DNA from: Anaerolineales bacterium UBA2395
Lineage (GTDB): Bacteria; Chloroflexota; Anaerolineae; Anaerolineales; Villigracilaceae
Length of the DNA: 64,000 bases
Assembly (NCBI GenBank): GCA_002343775.1
Contig: DDSH01000031.1
Span: 1-64,000 of the forward strand
Direction of reading: 5' to 3'
Of the stretch, positions 8,617-16,610 are shown one piece after another. Position 1 is the stretch's first letter. Each line of letters begins with the position of its first letter. The notes beneath the pieces were generated by a model. That model was not told where the DNA came from, made no database searches, and was given only the letters and a program-made list of their open reading frames with translations. The translations under genes were made by a program, and so were the position numbers.

Positions 8617-9894
8617 TTAGGCGTCCCTTGTAAGGTTTTCAAGAAATTCCGTATTGTTGCGTGATTTTTCCATGCGTGTAATGATGGCTTCGGTTGCCAC
8701 GGCATTGTCCATGCCGGCACCTGCAGGCGGCGGAGAGATCATCTGGATGAACATGCGACGCATGAGCCAGGCACGTTGGAGCAGGTCAGGTCCGAGCAGC
8801 AGGTCTTCGCGGCGGGTGGACGAACGTTCGATGTCCACAGCAGGGTAGATGCGGCGTTCCTGCAATTTGCGTGAGAGGTGCAATTCCATATTGCCGGTGC
8901 CTTTGAACTCTTCGTAGACCACATCATCGAGGCGGGATCCTGTGTCGACGAGGCAGGTAGCAATGATGGTCAGCGATCCGCCATCTTCCACGTTACGAGC
9001 CGCGCCGAAGAAACGTTTGGGCGGGTACAGAGCCGAAGGATCCATACCACCCGAGAGCGTGCGCCCGGAGGGGTTGACCACAAGGTTGTAGGCACGCGCG
9101 AGGCGGGTGATCGAGTCCATTAAGATTACCACGTGGCGTCCGATCTCTACCAATCTCTTAGCGCGGTCTAAGGCAAGTTCCGCCGTGCGGACGTGCGAAG
9201 TGACCGGCTCATCGAAGGTCGAAGCGACCACCTCGGCATCCACCGAGCGGTCCATGTCGGTCACTTCCTCGGGGCGCTCGCCGATGAGGGCAATGATCAA
9301 ATGAACGTCGGGATATTTGGTTGATATCGAATTCGCGATCTGCTTGAGAATTGTGGTCTTGCCCGCCTTTGGGGGAGAAACGATCAACCCGCGTTGACCT
9401 CTGCCGATGGGTGCAATTAAGTTGATTAAACGGGGAGCGAGGGTTGCCTGGTCTATTTCCAAATCAAAACGTTTTTCAGGGAAAATGGGGGTGAGGTTTT
9501 CAAATACGGTCCTGCGTCCAGCTTCTTCCGGGTCCAGACCATTGATCGATTCCACCTTGAGTAGACCGAAATGCCGTTCACTTTCACGCGGCGGACGTAC
9601 CTGCCCGATGACAAGGTCGCCCGCGCGCAGGTCGTAACGCCTCAATTGCGCCTGCGAGACGTACACATCCTGGTCACTGATGCGATAGTTGGTGGCTCTT
9701 AGGAAGCCAATCCCTTCGCTCATGATCTCCAGAATGCCGCCGCGCAGTTCGATACCTTCCTTCTGCGCCTCCGCCTCGCGGATCAGCATGGCGAGGGTTT
9801 CTTTCTTCAGGCGGTTGGCATTGGGAATATTAAAACTTTTCGCCATTGCGCGCAATTTTGACAGCGGTTCGTTTTCTAGTTCGAGTATTTTCAT
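8617..9894 (-). CDS. rho: Transcription termination factor Rho
   Basis: 425 aa, the compact form of Rho. It has an N-terminal SAP-like helix pair (residues 1-45), the cold-shock RNA-binding domain (GGILEIMSEGIGFLRA), the P-loop PPKAGKTTILKQ (about 172-183), Walker B (VILMDSITRLARA), the Q-loop and the R-loop FKGTGNMELHLSR. All catalytic features are present, so it is a functional hexameric RNA helicase that ends untranslated transcripts. Its leader contains an intrinsic terminator 39 bases before the ATG. Confidence 0.97.
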   Translation of the reverse strand: MKILELENEPLSKLRAMAKSFNIPNANRLKKETLAMLIREAEAQKEGIELRGGILEIMSEGIGFLRATNYRISDQDVYVSQAQLRRYDLRAGDLVIGQVRPPRESERHFGLLKVESINGLDPEEAGRRTVFENLTPIFPEKRFDLEIDQATLAPRLINLIAPIGRGQRGLIVSPPKAGKTTILKQIANSISTKYPDVHLIIALIGERPEEVTDMDRSVDAEVVASTFDEPVTSHVRTAELALDRAKRLVEIGRHVVILMDSITRLARAYNLVVNPSGRTLSGGMDPSALYPPKRFFGAARNVEDGGSLTIIATCLVDTGSRLDDVVYEEFKGTGNMELHLSRKLQERRIYPAVDIERSSTRREDLLLGPDLLQRAWLMRRMFIQMISPPPAGAGMDNAVATEAIITRMEKSRNNTEFLENLTRDA

Positions 9895-9932
9895 GTTGTG
9901 TTCTCTTTTGGGAAGTATGGAATAGGAATGCG

Positions 9933-9963
9933 AAAAAACCAGTCCCCACTATGCCGGGCTGGT
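9933..9963 (-). terminator. Intrinsic terminator in the rho leader
   Basis: On the minus strand, ACCAG and CTGGT pair and are extended by C/G-rich inner pairs, followed by six Ts. It stands 39 bases upstream of rho and about 170 bases after the cydDC stop. It may end the cyd transcript or attenuate rho. The rest of 9895-10132 holds nothing else I can recognise. Confidence 0.65.
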
Positions 9964-10132
9964 GGATTTCCTCATGCTGTTGTCGGTGAATTTGGGGTTT
10001 TGGTCAAGGTTATCGTCGTGTTCCCAGCCGCAAAGGATTTGAGACTGGCGTGAAACTAATTTCAAATTTCAAGCATCAGGGGAGATGGCTGGATTATAGC
10101 ACTTCCATGCAAGTGGTGCAAGCACTTAAGTA

Positions 10133-13100
10133 CTATTTTTCGTCATTGAGTATACGGTTTTGCAAATACAGCAAATGCCTGTAGAAAGAGTCTTTGCCAG
10201 CAAGTTCCGTATGAGTTCCGCGTTCGATGATCTGTCCGTGGTTCATGATGAGGATTTCGTCCGCATTTTCAAGTCCGATCAGGCGGTGGGTGATGAGCAG
10301 TGAGGTCCTTTGTTTCATTACCGTGAACAGCGTTTCCAAAACCTGCTGTTCGGTCAGTGGGTCGAGGTTGGCGGTTGGCTCATCCAATATCAAGATCGGC
10401 GCATCTTTGATGAGCGCGCGTGCGATTGCCAGCCGTTGACGTTCGCCGCCGGAGAGGCGCAGTCCCTGCTCGCCGATCAGCGTGTCATACCCTTTCGGTA
10501 GGTTCATGATGAACTCGTGAATCTGCGCGGACTTGCACGCCACTTCCACTTCTTCTCTTGTGACTTTCTTGCGGGCGAAGCGCAGATTTTCGTAAATGGA
10601 TGTGTTGAAGAAGTAGGTATTCTGGGATACAACCCCGCATCTCGCGCGGACCTCGTCCTGATTCAACGCTTTGAGCGCCTCTCCGCCGAAAGTGATTTCT
10701 CCTACTTTGTAGTCCCAGAAGCGCAATAATAAATTGGCAATGGTGCTCTTGCCCGCGCCGCTTGGTCCGACGATGGCGAGGGAAGTCGAAGGTCGAAGGT
10801 CAAATGTCAGGTTATGCAGGGCGGGTGTGGTTTGGGTGGGGTAGGTGAAAGATAAATCCGTAATTCGTAATTCGTGATTTGTGATTTGGGACTGGTCACT
10901 GGTCACTGATACCTGGTCACTGATCTCCGGCTCTGTATCCACCACCTCAAACAACCGTCTTGCCGCTTCGTGGGCGGAATTCCACATTTGGGCGGCGAGC
11001 GGTAATGGCAGGACGGCTTCAAACGAAGCGAAAGTAAGCAGGGTCAGCGAAGCCAGCATGGGACCGGCAATCTCGCCGTTGATGATCTGCGGAATGGTCA
11101 GGAAGAGGATTGTCCACATGCCGAGGTTGGTAAGCAGAGTTCCCAGTGCAGAGTGGATACCTGTCACGCGCGCCATGCGGCGTTGGACGTTGCCATACTC
11201 ATTGGCATTGACTGAAATTTGCGTGAGGCGTTCATCGGCGCGACCGTAGGCGATGAGGTCTGCCATGCCTTGAATGCCGTCCACGAGGCGAGTTTGCAAG
11301 TCGGCACGCAGGGAGATGGTCTGCTCAGCAGATTTGCGGCTGGTCATCTGCGCGAGGATGGGCAGGAACAATCCGAGGCTGAGATAAAAGGTCAAATAGA
11401 CAGGGGCAAGCAGCGGGTAGAAAGAAGCGAGGAAGATGGCGGTAAAAGTCCCAACAACGATGGCGGTCAACGGGGGCGAAACGACGCGGACGTAGAAATT
11501 TTCCAATGTTTCTACGTCACCGATGACGCGGGCAAGCAAGTCGCCCGAGCGGAAATTCATCAAGCGGGCGGGGGCGAGGGGTTCGAGTTTTTCGTAGAAC
11601 CAGGCGCGCAGTTTGGCGAGCAGGCGGAAGGTGACGTCGTGCGAGACGAGGCGTTCGAGGTAGCGGAAGACGGCGCGGGTGATGCCGAAGAAGCGCGTGC
11701 CGACGGTGGATACGCCAAGGTCTGCGACAGAGACGGCGATGGCGGCGGTGGAGATGAGCCACGCCGAGGTGCCCATGAGCGCAACGCTGGCAAGGATGGT
11801 GATGGAACTGAACAGGACGGAAATTGCCACGCGATGCCAGTTGCCGCGCAGGAAGGTGAGAAGGCGGGGGAGGATGGATTTTTGATTTGCGATTTGCGAT
11901 TGACGATTGGTTGAAGGTTGCAAGTTTAAGGTTGAAGGTTGTTGGGTCGGTTTTGAGGTTGGGAGATCTTCAACTTGCGACTTGTAACCTGTACCCTGTA
12001 ACTCGTAGGTTTTCACCATGCTCGCATACATGCCGTCCTTCGCAAGCAGTTCTTTGTGCGTGCCTTGTTCGATGATCTTGCCTTCGTCGAGGACGATGAT
12101 CTGGTCGGCTTGGAAGATGGTGTTGAGGCGATGGGCGATGGTGATGACAGTTCGTCCCTGCATCAACTCGCGGGTGGATTCTTCGAGCAGGGATTCGGTT
12201 TCGGGGTCGAGCGCGGAGGTGGGTTCGTCGAGAATCAGAATCGGCGCGTCTTTGAGGAAGGCGCGGGCGAGGGCAAGGCGTTGGGCTTGTCCGCTGGAGA
12301 GGCGGGCGCCGCTTTCGCCGACGAGGGTTTCATATTTCTCGGGCAGCGATTCGATGAAGTCATGCAGGCGCGCGGCTTTGGCGGCGCGGACGACTTCTTC
12401 GTGGGTCGCGTCCGCTTTGCCAAGGCGGATGTTTTCGGCGATGGTGGTGTGGAAGAGGTGTGGTTTTTGGGGGACCCAAGCGATATTGGGTTGAAGGTCA
12501 AAAGTCGAAGGTCGAAGGTCGCCTTCGGTGGGCTGGATGAAGCCGAGGAGGAGTTGGGCGAGGGTGGATTTGCCTGCACCAGTTTTGCCGACGAGGGCAA
12601 TGTGTTGACCTTGTTTGATTTGCAGGTTGATGTTTTGTAGGGCGGGGGTGGTTTCGTTGGGGTAGGTGAAAGATAAGTTTTCAAGTTGAAGGTTGAAGGT
12701 TGAAGGTTTTGGACCTTCAACCTTGTAACCTGCAACCTGTAACTCAGAAACTGGCGTATCCAAAATTTCATAGATCCTCTTCGCCGCGGTTGTGCCGTTC
12801 ATGCCTGCATGGAAGCGTGCGCCGAGGGCGCGGAGGGGCATGTAGAACTCGGGGGCGAGGACGAGCAGGAAGAGCGCGGATTGGAATTCCATGTTGCGGT
12901 AGAGCAGGCGAAAGCCGATCTCCACGGCGACGAGGGCGGTGCTGATGGTGGCAAGCATCTCCAACGCGAGCGCGGAGAGGAAGGTGATGCGTAAGACGCT
13001 TAACGTCCTATCGCGGTATTGTTCAGAAACCTTGGCAATGGTCTTGGCTTGTCCCTTCGATTGACCGAAGAGTTTGAGCGTGGTCAGCCCCTGTAGGCTG

Positions 13101-13696
13101 TCGAGGAAGTGGGCACTTAGCAGACGCAACGTTTCGTATTGGCGTTTTGTGACCGCTTCCGCGCCTTTGCCGATGATGATCATGAAGAAGGGAATCAGCG
13201 GGGCGGTGATGAGGAAGACCAAGCCAGTGAGTAGGTCAATGGGGAAAACGAAAAATAAAATGGAAATAGGGACAAGTGCTGTGATGACGAGCTGCGGCAG
13301 ATACTGGCTGAAATACGCATCCAACGCTTCGATGCCTTCGACGGCGGCGGTGGTCAGTTCGCCTGTGCGTTGTCCACGGGCGTAGGCGGGACCCAGTTTG
13401 AGGATGTGCGCAAAGAGTCGTTCGCGCAGGTCGGTTTTGATTTTTACGGCGACGGCGTTGGCGGCGACTTCATTGAGCCATGTGAAGAAGGCGCGTCCGC
13501 TGATGGCGAGGAGGATGAAGGTGAGGGGTGTGGTGACTTGTGCGAGAGTCTGTTTTTGGAGGAAGACTCCGTCGATGACGCGGCTGAGGAGCCAGGATTG
13601 CCAAATGGTCAGGAACCCGGCTGAAAGTCCGGCAAGAATCGTTAATGTCAAAGAGAGGCGAGTGTCGCGGGTGAGGGATAAAAGTCGACGGTGCAT
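10133..13696 (-). CDS. cydDC: Fused CydD-CydC heterodimeric-type ABC exporter for bd oxidase assembly
   Basis: 1187 aa holding two complete ABC exporter halves. The CydD half has a membrane domain (about 15-300), Walker A GKTGAGKST (370-378), LSSGQ (466-470) and ILILDEP (486-492). The CydC half has a membrane domain (about 610-910), Walker A GPSGAGKST (977-985), LSGGE (1081-1085) and ILILDEP (1101-1107). CydDC is normally two proteins that handle heme and thiols for bd oxidase maturation; position after cydAB fixes the role. Four tracts coded by 7-bp repeats lie at residues 321-337, 394-404, 563-608 and 926-947, mostly at domain joints. The SD is weak. Confidence 0.93.
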   Translation of the reverse strand: MHRRLLSLTRDTRLSLTLTILAGLSAGFLTIWQSWLLSRVIDGVFLQKQTLAQVTTPLTFILLAISGRAFFTWLNEVAANAVAVKIKTDLRERLFAHILKLGPAYARGQRTGELTTAAVEGIEALDAYFSQYLPQLVITALVPISILFFVFPIDLLTGLVFLITAPLIPFFMIIIGKGAEAVTKRQYETLRLLSAHFLDSLQGLTTLKLFGQSKGQAKTIAKVSEQYRDRTLSVLRITFLSALALEMLATISTALVAVEIGFRLLYRNMEFQSALFLLVLAPEFYMPLRALGARFHAGMNGTTAAKRIYEILDTPVSELQVAGYKVEGPKPSTFNLQLENLSFTYPNETTPALQNINLQIKQGQHIALVGKTGAGKSTLAQLLLGFIQPTEGDLRPSTFDLQPNIAWVPQKPHLFHTTIAENIRLGKADATHEEVVRAAKAARLHDFIESLPEKYETLVGESGARLSSGQAQRLALARAFLKDAPILILDEPTSALDPETESLLEESTRELMQGRTVITIAHRLNTIFQADQIIVLDEGKIIEQGTHKELLAKDGMYASMVKTYELQGTGYKSQVEDLPTSKPTQQPSTLNLQPSTNRQSQIANQKSILPRLLTFLRGNWHRVAISVLFSSITILASVALMGTSAWLISTAAIAVSVADLGVSTVGTRFFGITRAVFRYLERLVSHDVTFRLLAKLRAWFYEKLEPLAPARLMNFRSGDLLARVIGDVETLENFYVRVVSPPLTAIVVGTFTAIFLASFYPLLAPVYLTFYLSLGLFLPILAQMTSRKSAEQTISLRADLQTRLVDGIQGMADLIAYGRADERLTQISVNANEYGNVQRRMARVTGIHSALGTLLTNLGMWTILFLTIPQIINGEIAGPMLASLTLLTFASFEAVLPLPLAAQMWNSAHEAARRLFEVVDTEPEISDQVSVTSDQSQITNHELRITDLSFTYPTQTTPALHNLTFDLRPSTSLAIVGPSGAGKSTIANLLLRFWDYKVGEITFGGEALKALNQDEVRARCGVVSQNTYFFNTSIYENLRFARKKVTREEVEVACKSAQIHEFIMNLPKGYDTLIGEQGLRLSGGERQRLAIARALIKDAPILILDEPTANLDPLTEQQVLETLFTVMKQRTSLLITHRLIGLENADEILIMNHGQIIERGTHTELAGKDSFYRHLLYLQNRILNDEK
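10785..10921. repeat. Heptamer repeat tracts in cydDC, C-terminal half
   Basis: Degenerate 7-base tandem units such as GGTCACT/GATACCT, AATTCGT/GATTTGT and GTCGAAG/GTCAAAT. They encode residues 926-947 (for example SQITNHELRITD) at the joint of membrane domain and second ATPase domain, and a short piece near residue 965-972. The reading frame stays open. Confidence 0.8.
11873..12010. repeat. Heptamer repeat tract in the central CydD/CydC linker
   Basis: About 138 bases of 7-base units (GATTTGC, TTGAAGG, TTGCAAG and relatives) encode residues 563-608, the linker between the two fused halves, with the peptide theme PSTLNLQPSTNRQSQIANQ. Confidence 0.85.
12485..12747. repeat. Two heptamer repeat tracts in the CydD half
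   Basis: Tract 12485-12517 encodes residues 394-404 (LRPSTFDLQPN) inside the first ATPase domain where other exporters have a short variable beta-turn; tract 12677-12747 encodes about residues 321-337 (PSTFNLQ theme) at the joint of membrane and ATPase domains. Units are TTGAAGG-like with 7-base spacing. Confidence 0.82.
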
Positions 13697-13705
13697 GGGG
13701 GACGG

Positions 13706-13797
13706 GTCACAAGTCTAAGGTTGAAGGTCACAGGTAAAAAAACGTTGGCAGGTCGAGGTCAGTATAACCTTCAACCTGCCAACGTTCAACTTGCAAC
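13706..13797 (-). terminator. Heptamer-repeat hairpin between cydB and cydDC
   Basis: Within TTGAAGG-type repeats, AACGTTGGCAGGT (13741-13753) is inverted at 13774-13786, a perfect 13-bp stem. On the minus strand it runs into seven Ts, so it should end or trim the cydAB message before cydDC. Confidence 0.75.
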
Positions 13798-13801
13798 CGA
13801 T

Positions 13802-14824
13802 TTAATACACAAGACTCTTCTTATCCGTGCTGACGCGTTTGCTGAACATCCAGTACGTCCAGCCTTGGTAGGCGAGCACGATGGGGACGAAGATCAGCGC
13901 GACGATGGACATGACGGTCAGCGTGTATTGCGAGGATGATGCGTTGTAAATGGTCAGTGACCATGCGGGGTTGAGCGTGGAGAGCATCACGTTGGGGAAG
14001 GTCATGCTGAAGAAGGTGACCTGGGTGAGCACGATGTTGAGCGCCACCATGATGAACGCCCAGCCTTCACGCTTTTGGTTGATGAAGTAACCCGCTATAA
14101 GCAAGGTGGCGAGAGCAGCGATGGGGATGATGCCGGGGTTGACATAGCCGCGATTCCAGAAGCCTGCAATATAGGTGAAGACGCCCAGTACAAAATATAG
14201 CACTGATGCGGCGATCCACAACTTTTTGGCGAAGCCGTTCACGCGTTCGCGCAGTTCACCTTCGAGTTTCAAGCCGAGGAAGTTTGCGCCGTGCAACAGG
14301 AAGATGGCGACTGTGGTCACGCCGCCGAGCAAGCCGTAGGGGTTGAGCAGGGTGAAGAGATTGCCCGTGAACATCATGTTCTCGTCAATGGGTACGCCGC
14401 GTGCGAGGTTGGCAAAAGCGGCGCCGAGCAACAAGGCAGCGAGGAAAGAGCCAATGGCGATCATCCAGTCGAAGCGGCTGCGCCAGGCAGGGGCGGCGTC
14501 TTTGGAGCGGTATTCAAAGGAGATACCGCGAATGATCAAACCGACCAACAGCAGGAAGAGCGCGAGATAAAAGCCGCTGAACATGGTGGCATACCAGTGG
14601 GGGAAAGCGGCAAACATCGCGCCGCCTGCGGTCAGCAGCCAGACTTCATTGCCATCCCAAGTGGGACCAATCGCATTGATGATGGCGCGGCGTTCCTCAT
14701 CTTTTTTGCCGAGGAAAGGCAGCAACATGCCCACACCGAAATCGAAGCCTTCGAGGAAGAAGAACCCGATCCACAGAACTGCGATCAAAATGAACCAAAG
14801 AATTTGCAAAAATTCGTACGACAT
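13802..14824 (-). CDS. cydB: Cytochrome bd quinol oxidase subunit II
   Basis: 340 aa with eight or so membrane helices. The CydB signatures EGFDFGVGMLLPFLG (about 25-39) and TWDGNEVWLLTAGG (about 55-68) are intact. CydB binds no heme of its own in most enzymes but is needed to assemble the three-heme oxidase with CydA. It starts nine bases after the cydA stop with AGGAG before the ATG, and is separated from the cydDC start by a repeat hairpin. Confidence 0.96.
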   Translation of the reverse strand: MSYEFLQILWFILIAVLWIGFFFLEGFDFGVGMLLPFLGKKDEERRAIINAIGPTWDGNEVWLLTAGGAMFAAFPHWYATMFSGFYLALFLLLVGLIIRGISFEYRSKDAAPAWRSRFDWMIAIGSFLAALLLGAAFANLARGVPIDENMMFTGNLFTLLNPYGLLGGVTTVAIFLLHGANFLGLKLEGELRERVNGFAKKLWIAASVLYFVLGVFTYIAGFWNRGYVNPGIIPIAALATLLIAGYFINQKREGWAFIMVALNIVLTQVTFFSMTFPNVMLSTLNPAWSLTIYNASSSQYTLTVMSIVALIFVPIVLAYQGWTYWMFSKRVSTDKKSLVY

Positions 14825-14833
14825 GGTGAACTC

Positions 14834-16237
14834 CTAGTCATCCGCGCCGACGCGGGCGGGGGCAACATCCACAGACTCGTGCATGGCGGCATCGGGTCCG
14901 GCAATGGCATATTTTTTCATCAGGTAGAACATGGCGCCAGCCAGCGCACCATACACAGCCACATACCCGATGAGCGAAATGAGCAGGTCAACGGTGGTGA
15001 GATTCGGCGAGATCGCATCTTCCACTTTGAGCAAACCTTGCACGATCCACGGCTGGCGACCCATTTCGGTCAGGATCCATCCGCTGGCGTTGGCAATGTA
15101 GGGCAGCGCAATGACCCACGGCACCCACTTCATCCATTTGGCATTGGTGAAACTATCCTTGCGAGTTGCCCACAGGAAGAACGCCGAAAGTACGATCATC
15201 AGAAAGCCGATGCTCATCATGAAGCGGAACGTCCAGTAGGTGACAACCATCAAGGGGATGTAATCGCCCGGACCGTACAGCGCTTCATACTCTGCCTGGA
15301 TGTCGTTCACGCCTCGAACCTCACACTCGAAGTTGTTACAAGCCAGGAAGCTTAATACACCGGGGATGCCGAGTTGACTCGTCCGCAGCGACCAGACTTC
15401 CTGTTTGCCGCTCAAGTCACCGATGGTGATGATCGAGAAATCGGCAGGCGCGGAGGTTTCCCAGTGCGCTTCCACCGATGCGAATTTCATCGGCTGTTCT
15501 TTATACATGAACACACCCTGTTCATGTCCGCCGAGGAAGACCAACACACTGGCAATGATGCCAACCAATGCGCCCATCTGGAAGGACGGTTTGAATACTT
15601 CAAGGTGTTGTTTGCGGATGAGGTGATACGCGCTCACGCCGATCACGAGGAAAGAGGCGGTTGCCAGCCCGGCAGCGATCGTGTGCCAGAAGAAGACCCA
15701 GCCCTTGGGGTTGGTGATGAGGGCGAAGAAGTCCACCAGTTCGGCGCGCCCGTTGACTTCGTTGATCACATAGCCGACCGGGTGCTGCATCCAGCCGTTG
15801 GCGAGCAAAATCCACAGCGCAGATAAATTCGAACCGATGGCGGCAAGCCAAATCGAAGCGAGATGCACTTTTTCCGAAACCCTGCCTTCGCCGAAGATCC
15901 AAATGCCGAGGAAGGTGCTTTCGAGGAAGAATGCCATCAAGGCTTCAACCGCAAGGGGAGCGCCGAAGATGTCGCCGACGTAGCGGGAATATTCCGACCA
16001 GTTCATGCCGAACTGGAATTCCTGCACGATGCCAGTCACCACGCCAATGGCGAAGTTGATGAGAAACAATTTGCCCCAGAACTTCGCCATCTTGCGGAAG
16101 TTCTCATCGCGGGTCTGGTAATAGCGGGTTTGCATGTACGCCACAAACCAGCCCAAGCCGAGGGTGAGTGGGACAAAGAGGAAGTGATAGACAGTGGTGA
16201 GACCAAACTGCCATCTTGAAAGTGTGATTGGATCCAT
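14834..16237 (-). CDS. cydA: Cytochrome bd quinol oxidase subunit I
   Basis: 467 aa. Heme ligands align with the family: H18 (high-spin b), H185 and M392 (b558, in FFWHTIA and TEMGRQPW). Proton-path glutamates E98 and E106 and quinol-loop residues K251 and E256 are present. The Q-loop is the short type typical of non-enterobacterial enzymes. It reduces O2 to water with quinol electrons at high oxygen affinity. It is the first gene of cydA-cydB-cydDC. The upstream region 16238-16420 carries a Rex-like box, an Rrf2-type motif and a CCAATTTGG inverted repeat. Confidence 0.96.
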   Translation of the reverse strand: MDPITLSRWQFGLTTVYHFLFVPLTLGLGWFVAYMQTRYYQTRDENFRKMAKFWGKLFLINFAIGVVTGIVQEFQFGMNWSEYSRYVGDIFGAPLAVEALMAFFLESTFLGIWIFGEGRVSEKVHLASIWLAAIGSNLSALWILLANGWMQHPVGYVINEVNGRAELVDFFALITNPKGWVFFWHTIAAGLATASFLVIGVSAYHLIRKQHLEVFKPSFQMGALVGIIASVLVFLGGHEQGVFMYKEQPMKFASVEAHWETSAPADFSIITIGDLSGKQEVWSLRTSQLGIPGVLSFLACNNFECEVRGVNDIQAEYEALYGPGDYIPLMVVTYWTFRFMMSIGFLMIVLSAFFLWATRKDSFTNAKWMKWVPWVIALPYIANASGWILTEMGRQPWIVQGLLKVEDAISPNLTTVDLLISLIGYVAVYGALAGAMFYLMKKYAIAGPDAAMHESVDVAPARVGADD

Positions 16238-16272
16238 GAATTATCCTCCGAAAAATAATCGCCAAACTTTAT

Positions 16273-16304
16273 CCAATTTGGGAGAGAAACCTTGACCAAA
16301 TTGG
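16273..16304. promoter_or_regulatory. CCAATTTGG inverted repeat in the cyd leader
   Basis: CCAATTTGG at 16273-16281 is repeated inverted, CCAAATTGG, at 16296-16304, separated by 14 bases. It lies 36-67 bases upstream of the cydA ATG. It could be an operator or a leader hairpin. Confidence 0.5.
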
Positions 16305-16335
16305 TAAACGATTACTGATATTGTAAGTATTTTGC
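16303..16335. promoter_or_regulatory. Rrf2-type operator motif upstream of cydA
   Basis: The 33 bases match, position for position, the near-perfect dyad upstream of rrf2 (25504-25536): GGTAAA at one end and ATTGTAAGTATTT, 13 bases identical, at the other. Here the dyad symmetry is weaker. The shared block suggests regulation of cyd by the local Rrf2 protein. Confidence 0.55.
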
Positions 16336-16346
16336 AGTTCCGAGGG

Positions 16347-16364
16347 ATGTGAAGAATGTCACAA
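16347..16364. promoter_or_regulatory. Rex-like box upstream of cydA
   Basis: ATGTGAAGAATGTCACAA differs from the Rex consensus TTGTGAA-N4-TTCACAA at two positions. Rex, an NADH sensor, is known to control cyd and ndh genes in Gram-positives and Chloroflexi relatives; no rex gene is in the window. Confidence 0.5.
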
Positions 16365-16420
16365 CTCATATTGACTATTGTAATATTTAATTTTGTTATT
16401 TGTAAACTATTTGTTTCAAA

Positions 16421-16456
16421 AAACAGGAGCATCATGAGGTTCAGATGCTCCTGTTT
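16421..16456 (-). terminator. Terminator after the sqr unit
   Basis: A perfect 13-bp stem (AAACAGGAGCATC with its complement) and 10-base loop, followed on the minus strand by TTTTTTG. It separates the sulfide-oxidation unit from cydABDC. Confidence 0.9.
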
Positions 16457-16471
16457 GTGTGGCGGCGGGGA

Positions 16472-16600
16472 TTATGAACGTTTGCTTTGGTACACTGCTG
16501 CCAGAATCTTCAGGTTCAGCACGACGAAGCGCCACAGTTGATACAGCTTGAAGTTCATCCAGAACTTTTCGGCTTTTGAGAATTCTTGTGAGGGTTGCAT
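16472..16600 (-). CDS. 42-aa small protein paired with SQR
   Basis: The frame MQPSQEFSKAEKFWMNFKLY continues into QLWRFVVLNLKILAAVYQSKRS. It begins 10 bases after the sqr stop, GGAG stands in the SD position, and the strong 13-bp terminator follows. The C-terminal half forms one amphipathic, Arg/Lys-flanked hydrophobic helix that could lie at the membrane surface, where SQR also binds. Short proteins of this kind downstream of sulfide:quinone reductases are plausible accessory or anchoring subunits, but that is inference. Confidence 0.65.
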   Translation of the reverse strand: MQPSQEFSKAEKFWMNFKLYQLWRFVVLNLKILAAVYQSKRS

Positions 16601-16610
16601 GTCTGGTCTC

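Noticed and set aside
14291..15355. 354-codon plus-strand frame over cydB/cydA
   Set aside because: Antisense to two clear bd oxidase genes.
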